The translations under genes were made by a program, and so were the position numbers. The notes beneath the pieces are model-generated. The model made no database searches, was not told the origin of the DNA, and was given only the letters and a program-made list of their open reading frames with translations. From assembly GCA_002748265.1 (NCBI GenBank), contig PDRY01000016.1:248001-312000 (forward strand): a stretch of 64,000 bases of DNA. Reading direction: 5' to 3'. Positions 57,219 to 64,000 of the stretch are shown here, piece after piece; the first letter of the stretch is position 1, and each line of letters begins with the position of its first letter. The stretch is from Rhodobacterales bacterium (GTDB lineage Bacteria > Pseudomonadota > Alphaproteobacteria > Rhodobacterales > Rhodobacteraceae).

Positions 57219-57658
57219 CGCGCGAACCGACCCACGATCGACGCGATCACCCCGGTGCCGACCGCCCCGGCCAGCAAGAACCCCATCACATCGGCCCGCG
57301 CGCTCAGCGCAACATAGTCGAGCGCAATCTTCAGCATTCCCTCGAACGCCTCCACCGGTCCGCGATAGCGGTTCTGCAACGCGTAATCGAGCGCCATGCC
57401 CGCCGCCGCGACGAAGATCGCCAGCACGTAAAGGACCACGCCGCCGGTGAAGCCGAAGGTCACCCCCGCCACCAGCCCTTCGGGCGCACGGGGGCCGATG
57501 GTGCGCCACCCGGTAAGGGCGCCCAGCACCACCATGATCGGCAGGTAGTATCCGGTGCCGTATCCTTCACCCAGCAGGGGAAACAGCGTGGTGGTCAAGA
57601 GCCACCAGGTCACGATGGCAAGACAAATGGCGGCAACGGCTTTCGATGCAGTGGGCAC
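57215..57658 (-). CDS. trgA: TrgA family membrane protein (tellurite resistance)
   Basis: A 147-residue protein with about four hydrophobic segments (AVAAICLAIVTWWLLTTTLFPLL, YYLPIMVVLGALTGWRTIG, GLVAGVTFGFTGGVVLYVLAIFVAAAGMAL and FLLAGAVGTGVIASIVG). It fits TrgA. The start is GTG at 57658 (VPTASKAVAAI), with AGGAG about ten bases upstream. The longer open frame lacks a ribosome-binding site. How TrgA contributes to tellurite resistance is not understood. Confidence 0.85.
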   Translation of the reverse strand: MPTASKAVAAICLAIVTWWLLTTTLFPLLGEGYGTGYYLPIMVVLGALTGWRTIGPRAPEGLVAGVTFGFTGGVVLYVLAIFVAAAGMALDYALQNRYRGPVEAFEGMLKIALDYVALSARADVMGFLLAGAVGTGVIASIVGRFAR

Positions 57659-57723
57659 CCGGCAAACTCCTGTAATAACTGCCGCCACCTTCCGCCATTG
57701 CAAGCGCGGTGGCAAGCGCAGCA

Positions 57724-59118
57724 CTAGCCTCGAAAGCTCTCATAAGCCGCAAGTGCACGGGCGCGGGCCTTCTTATGGTCCACCACCGGGTCGGGGTAGC
57801 GCTGTGTTGGAGTCAGCCCCCACCGACGCGGCACAACGTCAAAGAACGCGCGTGCGTCTTGGCCGGGGGTGCTTTGGCCCTCTGCGATCCAGCGGCGGCG
57901 ATAGGTGTGATCGGGGTCGAACTTTTCCGCTTGAGTGTCAGGGTTGAAGATCCGAAAGAACGGCGCCGCGTCCGGCCCGCTCCCCGCGACCCATTGCCAC
58001 CCCATGGCATTCGAGGCCGGATCCCAATCCGTGAGATGCTCTTCGAAAAAGCGAAGACCGATCCGCCAATCGGTCAGCAGATGCTTGGTCAGGTAGGACG
58101 CGGCCACCATCCGCACCCGGTTGTGCATGCGCCCCGTCACGTGCATCTCGCGCATCCCGGCATCGACAAAGGGCACGCCGGTCCGGCCCTGCATCCAGGC
58201 GAGGACGGCGGGGGTGATCTTGGTGCTCCAGGGGAATCCGTTCCACTCCCCGCGCCAGTTGTCGCTGGAGAGGGTCGGGAAGTGATAGGCGAGATGATGG
58301 GCAAACTCGCGCCAGACGAGCTCCTTGATGAAGGTCTCGGCGCCGGGTTTTCCCTCTTCGACGGCGCGCCAGCCCGCGGCCCACACGGTGCGAGGGCTGA
58401 TTTCCCCGGTGGTGAGGTTCTCGGACAGGTTTGAGGTTGCACCGGCGGTCGGCACATCGCGCTGCGCTTGGTATCGGCGGATCGCATCGGCGCAGAAGCC
58501 ATCAAGGCGCCCGCGCGCGGCCTCTTCTCCGACCACCGCGCGGGCGGCCACGATCTCCGCGCCGCGCTTCATGGCAGCGCCCATCGCCCAGTCTTCGAGC
58601 CGGTCCGAGCTGGGCCAGGCTTCGGGCGCGGGGATCGCTCCCGGCGCAGGCAAAGGCGCGCCCGGATCACGGCTGCGCACCGCCTTCCAGAAGGGGGTGT
58701 AGACCTTGTAGGGCCCGCCCTGCCCCGTCTCGACGCTCCACGGCTCGAAAAGCAGATGGCCCGCGAAAGATGTCGCTTCGATGCCGAGCGTCTCTTTGAC
58801 CGCGCGGCCGGTGCGTTGGCCGTCGGCATCGTAGAGCCGTGACCAGTAGACCGCTTGCGCGCCCGTCTCGGACGCCAGATCGTGAAGTACCTGAGCCGGG
58901 TCGCCGCGCCGCAGGATCAGCCGCGATCCTCGCGCCGCAAGGTCTTTGGCAAGCGCATGAAGCGAAAGGCCAAGACGCAAACGCGGCGCCGCTCCACCGC
59001 GACCATCGTCCACATAGACCGGGATCACGGGGGCACCGGTCGCGCAGGCGGCACTCAGGGCGGGATGATCGCTCAGCCGCAGATCACGGCGCAGCCACAA
59101 TAGGATGGATCGGGTCAT
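57724..59118 (-). CDS. phrB: Deoxyribodipyrimidine photolyase
   Basis: A 464-residue FAD-dependent photolyase repairing UV pyrimidine dimers. The N-terminal antenna domain opens SILLWLRRDLRLSDHPALSAAC. The FAD domain has TSNLSENLTTGEISPRTVW, then ELVWREFAHHLAYHFP, VDAGMREMHVTGRMHNRVRMVAASYLTKHLLTDWRIGLRFFEEHLTDWDPASNAMGWQWVAGSG, all diagnostic. The ATG at 59118 was chosen over the upstream open frame. It lies 65 bases before trgA on the same strand. Confidence 0.97.
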   Translation of the reverse strand: MTRSILLWLRRDLRLSDHPALSAACATGAPVIPVYVDDGRGGAAPRLRLGLSLHALAKDLAARGSRLILRRGDPAQVLHDLASETGAQAVYWSRLYDADGQRTGRAVKETLGIEATSFAGHLLFEPWSVETGQGGPYKVYTPFWKAVRSRDPGAPLPAPGAIPAPEAWPSSDRLEDWAMGAAMKRGAEIVAARAVVGEEAARGRLDGFCADAIRRYQAQRDVPTAGATSNLSENLTTGEISPRTVWAAGWRAVEEGKPGAETFIKELVWREFAHHLAYHFPTLSSDNWRGEWNGFPWSTKITPAVLAWMQGRTGVPFVDAGMREMHVTGRMHNRVRMVAASYLTKHLLTDWRIGLRFFEEHLTDWDPASNAMGWQWVAGSGPDAAPFFRIFNPDTQAEKFDPDHTYRRRWIAEGQSTPGQDARAFFDVVPRRWGLTPTQRYPDPVVDHKKARARALAAYESFRG

Positions 59119-59193
59119 GGGGTCTCGTTCTGCTGTTCGGCAGACAATGCGTGATGGCCCGATTGGTTCCAACCAAAACCCCGCCGCTCCCAC

Positions 59194-59222
59194 AAAAAAG
59201 GGCCGCGCAGAGGCGGCCCTTT
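59194..59222 (-). terminator. Terminator of the BCCT transporter gene
   Basis: A 10-bp stem AAAGGGCCGC/GCGGCCCTTT (with a six-base loop), followed on the minus strand by TTTTTTG. Confidence 0.87.
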
Positions 59223-59243
59223 CTCAAGATGTCAGAGGGTGGA

Positions 59244-60893
59244 TCAGGACTTTCGTTCGTCCATGAGCCCCTTGGCGATGGCGAAGCACATCACGAGCAG
59301 CACCACAGTGAAGGGAAGCCCAGTCGAGATCACCATGGATTGCAGCGATTGCAGCCCGCCCGCCGACAGCAGCAGCACGATCGCCACGGCGCCTTCGAAC
59401 ACGCACCAGAACACCCGCTGCGGCACCGGCGCATCGACCTTGCCGCCCGCCGTGATCGTGTCGATCACCAGCGAGCCGCTGTCCGACGACGTCACGAAGA
59501 ACACGACCACCAGGACGATCCCGATCAGCGACGTGATCCCGGCCAGCGGCAGCACGTCGAGCATCTTGAACAGCTTGAGCTCAAGCGCCGCGTCCTGCGC
59601 GGAGGTATAGCCATCCGCAATCACCTGATGCAGCGCGGTGCCGCCAAAGACGGACATCCACAAAACGCAAACCAGCGACGGGATCAGCAGCACGCAGATC
59701 ACGAATTCCCGCACCGTGCGGCCCCGCGAGACGCGGGCAATGAACATGCCGACGAAGGGTGACCAAGAGATCCACCACGCCCAGTAGAACGAGGTCCAGC
59801 CTTGGCTGAAGTTCACGTCCGCCCGGCCTACCGGGTTCGACAGCGCAGGCAGGTATTGGAAATACGCGCCCAGCGAGCTGACGAACAGCTTGAGCAGGTA
59901 CACCGTCGGCCCCACGAACAGCACGAACAGGAGCAGCAGGAACGCCAGCCCCATGTTGATCTCGGACAGCACCTTCACGCCGCCATCGAGCCCGCGCAGC
60001 ACCGAGATCAACGCGATCGAGGTGATGGCAGAGATCAGGATGACCTCGGTCGTGGATCCGACCGGGATGCCGAACAGCTCATTGAGCCCCGCATTGGCCT
60101 GGGTCGCCCCAAAGCCAAGCGACGTCGCCAGCCCAAACAGGGTCGCAAACACCGCCAGCGTGTCAATAATGTGCCCCGGCCAGCCCCAGACGGAATCGCC
60201 CAGGAGCGGATGGAACGCGGAGCGGATCGTCAGCGGCAGGCCCTTGTTGTAGCTGAACAGGGCAAGCGCCAGGGCCACCACGGCATAGATCGCCCAAGGG
60301 TGCAGGCCCCAGTGGAAGATCGTCGCCGCCATACCCAGCCGTACGGCCTCGGCCTCATCCCCGGCGGCGGCGCCCAGCGGCGCCCAGTCGGTGCGCACGC
60401 CGTTTTCCATCGCTGTGCCGCCCATCGACGAAGAGAAGTGGCTCATCGGCTCGGACACGCCGTAGAACATGAGGCCAATCCCCATGCCCGCCGCAAACAG
60501 CATCGCGAACCATCCCGCATAGCTGTAATCGGGCGTGGCATCCGATCCGCCCAGCCGCACATTGCCCCAGGGCAGGACGATCAGCAAAAGGCAGAACAGC
60601 ACGAAGATGTTTGCCGCGCCCAGGAAGAACCAGTCAAAGCCCTTCGTCACGGCGCTGAACATCCAGCTGAACGCCGCGCCCGCCTGTTCGGGCAGGGCCA
60701 GCGTGTAGAACACGAAGGCCACCACGGAGAGCCCCGAGATCAGGAAGACCGGGTTGTGGATGTCAAAGCCAAACGGCCCGAGATTGCCTTCGATATTGTC
60801 CTGACCGACCTCGTAATCGGTGTCGATCATGCTCACATCGCCTTCCGGCGTCGGGATGCCCTCTGGGGCATCGAAGTCGCTATTGTCGCTCAT
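59244..60893 (-). CDS. BCCT family osmolyte transporter
   Basis: A 549-residue betaine/carnitine/choline-type transporter with 12 membrane segments after an acidic N-terminal tail. Family motifs are GMGIGLMFYGVSEPMSHF (about 140-157) and the signature WWISWSPFVGMFIARVSRGRTVREF (about 370-394). It imports compatible solutes such as glycine betaine with sodium or protons; the exact substrate is not readable. It is ten bases downstream of a universal stress protein gene, and the two form an operon ending in the terminator at 59194. Confidence 0.95.
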   Translation of the reverse strand: MSDNSDFDAPEGIPTPEGDVSMIDTDYEVGQDNIEGNLGPFGFDIHNPVFLISGLSVVAFVFYTLALPEQAGAAFSWMFSAVTKGFDWFFLGAANIFVLFCLLLIVLPWGNVRLGGSDATPDYSYAGWFAMLFAAGMGIGLMFYGVSEPMSHFSSSMGGTAMENGVRTDWAPLGAAAGDEAEAVRLGMAATIFHWGLHPWAIYAVVALALALFSYNKGLPLTIRSAFHPLLGDSVWGWPGHIIDTLAVFATLFGLATSLGFGATQANAGLNELFGIPVGSTTEVILISAITSIALISVLRGLDGGVKVLSEINMGLAFLLLLFVLFVGPTVYLLKLFVSSLGAYFQYLPALSNPVGRADVNFSQGWTSFYWAWWISWSPFVGMFIARVSRGRTVREFVICVLLIPSLVCVLWMSVFGGTALHQVIADGYTSAQDAALELKLFKMLDVLPLAGITSLIGIVLVVVFFVTSSDSGSLVIDTITAGGKVDAPVPQRVFWCVFEGAVAIVLLLSAGGLQSLQSMVISTGLPFTVVLLVMCFAIAKGLMDERKS

Positions 60894-60903
60894 CTTGTCC
60901 CCC

Positions 60904-61317
60904 TTAGCGCACCAGGAAGACCGACGCGTCGGAATGGGCGGCGATATGAGCGCCATGCCCGGACCAGACGTAATCGGTCGCGTTTGGAATATGGGTGGCC
61001 ATCACCACCAGATCGGCCCCGATCTTGTCCACCAGCTTTTCAAGCTCGCGGTCCATCTGGATCGAGGGATCATGGCTGACCAGAACGTCGCTGGTCGCGG
61101 TGATCCCAAAGGCTTTGCCCTGCCCTTCGGCAAAGCTGGCCAGCTTGCGGCCGAATTCTTCCGGGCTGCGGGCCAGGGCCGATGGGGTCGATGTCGTGAC
61201 CCCGATGAAACACAGCTCTGCACCGTGATCGCGCGCGAGGCCGGCGGCGACGGTGATCGCCTTCTCCAGCCGTTCGGTATGCGCCAGATCGACGGGCAGC
61301 ATGATCTTGTTGAACAT
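60904..61317 (-). CDS. Universal stress protein (UspA family)
   Basis: A 137-residue single-domain Usp. It starts MFNKIMLPVDL and ends with the nucleotide-binding type segment VVMATHIPNATDYVWSGHGAHIAAHSDASVFLVR, resembling the G-x2-G-x9-G(S/T) ATP-binding pattern only loosely (SGHGAHIAAHSDASV). The ATG at 61317 was chosen because the residues before it have no homology and a GGAGGG lies upstream. Coupling to an osmolyte transporter recalls TeaD, a Usp acting on the TeaABC ectoine transporter in Halomonas. Confidence 0.9.
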   Translation of the reverse strand: MFNKIMLPVDLAHTERLEKAITVAAGLARDHGAELCFIGVTTSTPSALARSPEEFGRKLASFAEGQGKAFGITATSDVLVSHDPSIQMDRELEKLVDKIGADLVVMATHIPNATDYVWSGHGAHIAAHSDASVFLVR

Positions 61318-61332
61318 GATCCCTCCAAACGG

Positions 61333-61362
61333 CGAGCCCGCATGGGGGGCCCATGCGGCTCG
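61333..61362. promoter_or_regulatory. Hairpin in the leader of the Usp gene
   Basis: A 13-bp stem with a single bulged base (CGAGCC-CGCATGG type arms, loop GGG), ending 16 bases before the Usp start codon on the minus strand. It is too close to the gene to be a terminator of an upstream gene and may be an RNA control element. Confidence 0.35.
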
Positions 61363-61422
61363 TCTTATCTTTGCAAAGGTCCGCGCAGATCCGCGCGACA
61401 CCTGACGCCGCGATCAGACCTC

Positions 61423-61444
61423 AACGCCGCCCAAAGGCGGCGTT
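61423..61444 (-). terminator. Possible terminator hairpin after acuI
   Basis: A 9-bp stem AACGCCGCC/GGCGGCGTT with the loop CAAA, 80 bases beyond the AcuI-type stop codon on the minus strand. No T-run follows, so it is a weak terminator candidate. Confidence 0.4.
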
Positions 61445-61483
61445 TGCGGCAACACGGCTGCCGGGGGGACTCTCGCATGCCTG

Positions 61484-61507
61484 TTTGCGACATGCAAATG
61501 TCGCAAA
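61484..61507. promoter_or_regulatory. Perfect 10-bp dyad after acuI
   Basis: TTTGCGACAT and its exact complement ATGTCGCAAA flank GCAA. Further GCCTG/CAGGC arms extend it with a bulge (61479-61515). It sits 17 bases past the AcuI-type stop and about 170 bases before the Usp start, read on the minus strand, so it could be a terminator-like hairpin or an operator of the usp-BCCT operon. Confidence 0.45.
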
Positions 61508-61523
61508 TGGCAGGCCTTAGATG

Positions 61524-62516
61524 TCAGGCGTTGACGTCAACCACCACGCGCCCGCGCACGCCACCTTTGAGGATCTTGGCGCCCAGCTCCGGCAGATCGG
61601 ACAGCGTGGCAGGCACGATCATGTCGTGAAGCTGATCGCGCGGCAGATCCTGCGCCAGACGGTCCCAGGCCCGCAGCCGGGCCTCATAAGGCTGCATCAC
61701 GCTGTCGATCCCCAGAAGGTTCACGCCGCGCAAGATGAAGGGCGTGATCAACGCGCCGTCAATCGCGGCGCCGCCCGCAAGGCCGATCGCCGCCACCGAC
61801 GCGCCGTAGTTCATCTGCTTGAGAACCCGGCCCAGCATCGCGCCCGCCACCGCATCAATGCAGCCCGCCCACTGCTCGCTTTCCAGCGGCTTGCGGGTCT
61901 GCTCGGTCAGATCCTCGCGCGGGACGATCCGGCTGGCGCCGAGCGTGCGCAGATAGGCTTCCTCGGATGTCTTGCCGGTCACGGCGGCCACCTCGTGACC
62001 TAGCTGCGCCAACAGCGCCACGGCCACCGATCCGACGCCCCCGGTTGCCCCGGTGACCAGCACTTCGCCCTGTCCCGGCGCGAGCCCGTGGTCTTCCAGA
62101 GCCTGCACTGCCAGCATCGCGGTCAGCCCCGCCGTGCCCACGGCCATGGCGTCGCGGGTCGACAGGCCATCGGGCAGCGGCACCAGCATGTCGGCCTTCA
62201 CCCGCGCCTTTTGCGCATAGCCGCCCCAGCGGTTTTCGCCCACGCGCCAGCCGGTCAGCACCACCTTGTCGCCGGGCGCGTAGCGGTCATCTTCGGAGCG
62301 CTCCACCGTCCCCGCGAAATCGATGCCCGGCACATGCGGATAGCTGCGCACCAGACCACCGCCGGGGCCGATGCACAGGCCGTCCTTGTAGTTGAGCGTC
62401 GAATACTCGACCGCGACCACGACATCGCCTTCGGGCAGACGGTCTTCGGTGATCTTCTGGATGGCGGCATGTGTCTTGCCGTCCTCGTCCTTCTCCACAA
62501 GCAGCGCGTTGAACAT
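61524..62516 (-). CDS. acuI: AcuI/YhdH-type NADPH-dependent acryloyl-CoA reductase
   Basis: A 330-residue zinc-free medium-chain reductase. The N-terminus MFNALLVEKDEDGKTHAAIQKITEDRLPEGDVVVAVEYSTLNYKDGLCI is diagnostic for YhdH/AcuI. The dinucleotide motif is VTGATGGVGSVAVALLAQLG (about 148-167). In Rhodobacter and roseobacters AcuI reduces acryloyl-CoA to propionyl-CoA in 3-hydroxypropionate and DMSP catabolism. No dmd or ddd gene is adjacent here. It is divergent from the PotD-like gene. Confidence 0.93.
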   Translation of the reverse strand: MFNALLVEKDEDGKTHAAIQKITEDRLPEGDVVVAVEYSTLNYKDGLCIGPGGGLVRSYPHVPGIDFAGTVERSEDDRYAPGDKVVLTGWRVGENRWGGYAQKARVKADMLVPLPDGLSTRDAMAVGTAGLTAMLAVQALEDHGLAPGQGEVLVTGATGGVGSVAVALLAQLGHEVAAVTGKTSEEAYLRTLGASRIVPREDLTEQTRKPLESEQWAGCIDAVAGAMLGRVLKQMNYGASVAAIGLAGGAAIDGALITPFILRGVNLLGIDSVMQPYEARLRAWDRLAQDLPRDQLHDMIVPATLSDLPELGAKILKGGVRGRVVVDVNA

Positions 62517-62678
62517 GGCTCTCTCCCTCTCCTGCCTTTGCGCGCACTGTCGCCGCGCCCGACGGTAAGCGCAAGGCGCCCGCATCTTTTTCGCCCCGCC
62601 CACAGATTTTGATTGCAAGGGCGGCCCGGTGTTCGTATGCGCCGCGTCACAAGAAACCTTGGATGGGAGGACCCCCCA

Positions 62679-63707
62679 ATGCTTCGCACCACCCTGCTTG
62701 CTGGCACCTTCCTGGCCACCGCCGCGGCGGCCCAGGATACTGATATCCTCGTCTTCGACTATTCGGGCTTTGAAAGCCCCAGCTATCACAGCGCCTATGT
62801 CGAAACCCACGGCGACAGCCCGGCCTTTGCCTTCTTCGGGGACGAAGAGGAAGCCTTCCAAAAGCTGATCTCCGGCTTCACAGCGGACACCGCCCATATC
62901 TGCGCAGGCTCGGTGAGCAAGTGGCGCGAAAGCGGCATGCTGGAGCCCTGGGACAAGACCCGCCTGCCGCTGGCCGATCTGAACACCGATCTGGCAAGCG
63001 CAAATGTGACCGGTGACGGAGACCTCTACTTCCTGCCGACCGATTTCGGCTCCACCGCCGTGGCCTACAACCCGGACGAAGTGCCCGCCGAAGACGTGGC
63101 CTCGCTGGCCGTGTTCACCAACCCCGCCTATGCCGGCCGCATGTCCCTGCCCGACAATGTCGATGACGCCTTCGCGCTCGCCTATCTGGCGACCGGCGTG
63201 ACCGACTGGAACACTGTGGGCGACGCGGAATTCGAAGCCGCAACCGCATGGCTGCGTGAGGTTCACCCGAACCTGCGCACCTATTGGACCGATGCCGCCG
63301 AGCTGGCGCAGCTGATGGCGACCGGCGAAGTGCTGATCTCCTGGGCGTGGAATGAGACCTATCCGACCATGGCCGAAGAAGGCCGCCCGGTGGGCTTCAA
63401 CCGCGAAACCACGGAAGGCTCGTCCCTGTGGGTCTGCGGCTATGTGAACCTCGCCAAGGGCGAAGGGGATGACGCCAAGGTCTATGAATACGTGAACGCC
63501 GTTCTGGGCGAAGGCTCCGCCGCCGCGCTTCTGGAAGACGGGTTCGGCCAGGCCAACGCCAAGAACATGGCGCAGTTCGGCGAAGAAGAGCTGGAGGCCG
63601 GCGGCCTTGGCACGATCTCTGTGCCGGTTCTGGCCCAGCTCCCGATGAGCCAGGCGCTGCGCGACAAGCAGGCCGAAGCCTTCGAGATGATCAAAGCCGG
63701 GTTCTGA
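62679..63707 (+). CDS. PotD-like ABC transporter substrate-binding protein
   Basis: A 342-residue periplasmic protein with a signal peptide (MLRTTLLAGTFLATAAAA). The mature part fits the spermidine/putrescine-type binding fold: DILVFDYSGFE near the start, FLPTDFGSTAVAYNPDEVPAED, VFTNPAYAGRMSLPDNVDDAFALAYLATG and LISWAWNETYPTMAEEGRPVGFN. No permease or ATPase gene accompanies it; a terminator follows directly, so its partners are elsewhere or it is an orphan. The ATG at 62679 has GGGAGGA upstream. Confidence 0.88.
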   Translation: MLRTTLLAGTFLATAAAAQDTDILVFDYSGFESPSYHSAYVETHGDSPAFAFFGDEEEAFQKLISGFTADTAHICAGSVSKWRESGMLEPWDKTRLPLADLNTDLASANVTGDGDLYFLPTDFGSTAVAYNPDEVPAEDVASLAVFTNPAYAGRMSLPDNVDDAFALAYLATGVTDWNTVGDAEFEAATAWLREVHPNLRTYWTDAAELAQLMATGEVLISWAWNETYPTMAEEGRPVGFNRETTEGSSLWVCGYVNLAKGEGDDAKVYEYVNAVLGEGSAAALLEDGFGQANAKNMAQFGEEELEAGGLGTISVPVLAQLPMSQALRDKQAEAFEMIKAGF

Positions 63708-63713
63708 TCCGGT

Positions 63714-63743
63714 AAAGGGCGGCCCTAGTGGCCGCCCTTTTCA
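63714..63743 (+). terminator. Terminator of the PotD-like gene
   Basis: An 11-bp stem AAAGGGCGGCC/GGCCGCCCTTT with the loop CTAGT, followed by TTCATTT. Confidence 0.87.
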
Positions 63744-63759
63744 TTTGGAGCCCAAGACC

Positions 63760-64000
63760 ATGATCGAAGGCATAAACCACATCACCCTGACCGTGAGCGA
63801 CCTGCCCCGGTCGCTTGCGTTTTACGAACGGCTCGGCCTGCGCCGCCGCATGACCAGCCCGCGCAGCGCGTATCTGGAAGCCGGATCGCTCTGGCTGTGT
63901 CTTGTGAAGGGCGATGCCATCCCGGCACAGGATTATTCCCACATCGCGCTCCATGTCGCGCCCGCGCAGTTCGACACCATGGCGCAGCGGCTGGCCGATC
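63760..64000 (+). CDS. FosA-like VOC family protein (C-terminus cut by window edge)
   Basis: The first 80 residues of a vicinal-oxygen-chelate (glyoxalase-fold) protein. The opening GINHITLTVSDLPRSLAFYERLGLRRRM and the stretch AYLEAGSLWLCLVKG, with a second His in DYSHIALHV, resemble the fosfomycin thiol transferases FosA, which use H7 and a later His as metal ligands. The C-terminal half, including the third metal ligand and substrate residues, lies outside the window, so resistance cannot be claimed. It follows the PotD-like gene after a terminator. Confidence 0.8.
   Translation, partial: MIEGINHITLTVSDLPRSLAFYERLGLRRRMTSPRSAYLEAGSLWLCLVKGDAIPAQDYSHIALHVAPAQFDTMAQRLAD

Noticed and set aside
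59127-59138. GTTC-N4-GTTC upstream of the photolyase gene as an SOS box
   Set aside because: Spacing is four bases instead of seven, so it does not fit the LexA operator of alphaproteobacteria.
61370-61377. TTTGCAAA as a PccR/ScfR-type operator
   Set aside because: The known site needs two copies at fixed spacing; only one is present and no propionate gene other than acuI is near.

Overview
The window is a GC-rich alphaproteobacterial chromosome segment, most likely Rhodobacteraceae (Roseobacter/Rhodobacter group). This rests on several things seen together: the rplU-rpmA-GNAT-obgE run; trgA-trgB-cysK order, known from Rhodobacter sphaeroides; an alphaproteobacterial SOS box (GTTC-N7-GTTC) in front of lexA; the trpG-trpD-trpC-moaC-moeA-lexA-comEC-gltX-gltA order; and family-restricted proteins such as DUF6314. 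Most genes are ordinary core genes with tight operon spacing. No plasmid, phage, transposon or CRISPR hallmark was recognised.

Layout. 1-5.1 kb (minus): obgE (cut by the window edge), a protein of three fused GNAT domains, a fourth GNAT gene, rpmA, rplU and a periplasmic DUF2059 gene. 5.2-9.2 kb: tRNA-Ser(CGA), then a lower-GC accessory stretch with a secreted orphan protein and three small cytosolic genes of the DUF4262, SUFU-like and unknown type, which look like orphan immunity or small accessory genes. 9.2-18.8 kb (plus): a C2/C3-carbonyl catabolic locus made of a Zn alcohol dehydrogenase, an AcoR/AcxR-type regulator that has lost the sigma-54 contact loop, a SulP anion transporter, and the three subunits of acetone carboxylase. 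The likely flow is 2-propanol to acetone to acetoacetate, with bicarbonate import. 18.9-22.6 kb: an outer-membrane MipA/OmpV protein divergent from a membrane-bound AraC regulator, a lipoprotein hydrolase and a small lipoprotein; near-identical inverted operator candidates flank the regulator. 22.8-26.4 kb: TetR regulator, cytochrome c, sugar-lactone dehydrogenase and DUF819 permease, ending on tRNA-Val(UAC).

26.5-31.7 kb: phosphatase, GNAT, SelO, BioY, DUF6314 and PurB. 31.8-34.9 kb: a quorum-sensing island with luxI, luxR and a divergent LuxR-like protein that keeps the autoinducer-binding domain but has no DNA-binding domain, followed by an isolated fliG-like gene. 35.1-41.9 kb: lipid A-type acyltransferase, DUF1223, aconitase, GNAT and divergent polysaccharide deacetylase. 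42.0-52.4 kb: the trp/moa/lexA/comEC/gltX/gltA block, with ung inserted between trpD and trpC. 52.5-59.1 kb (minus): phr, trgA, trgB, cysK and an MscS-type channel. 59.2-64 kb: BCCT osmolyte transporter with a universal stress protein, an AcuI/YhdH reductase, a PotD-like binding protein, and the start of a FosA-like glyoxalase-fold gene.

The most noteworthy items are the GAFTGA-less acetone regulator with a shared GTCC-N7-GGAC dyad at its candidate targets, the HTH-less LuxR homologue beside luxR/luxI, the paired operators around the membrane AraC regulator, and the lactone dehydrogenase/cytochrome c/permease operon. All functional statements come from reading translated sequences and motifs by eye; no search was run.
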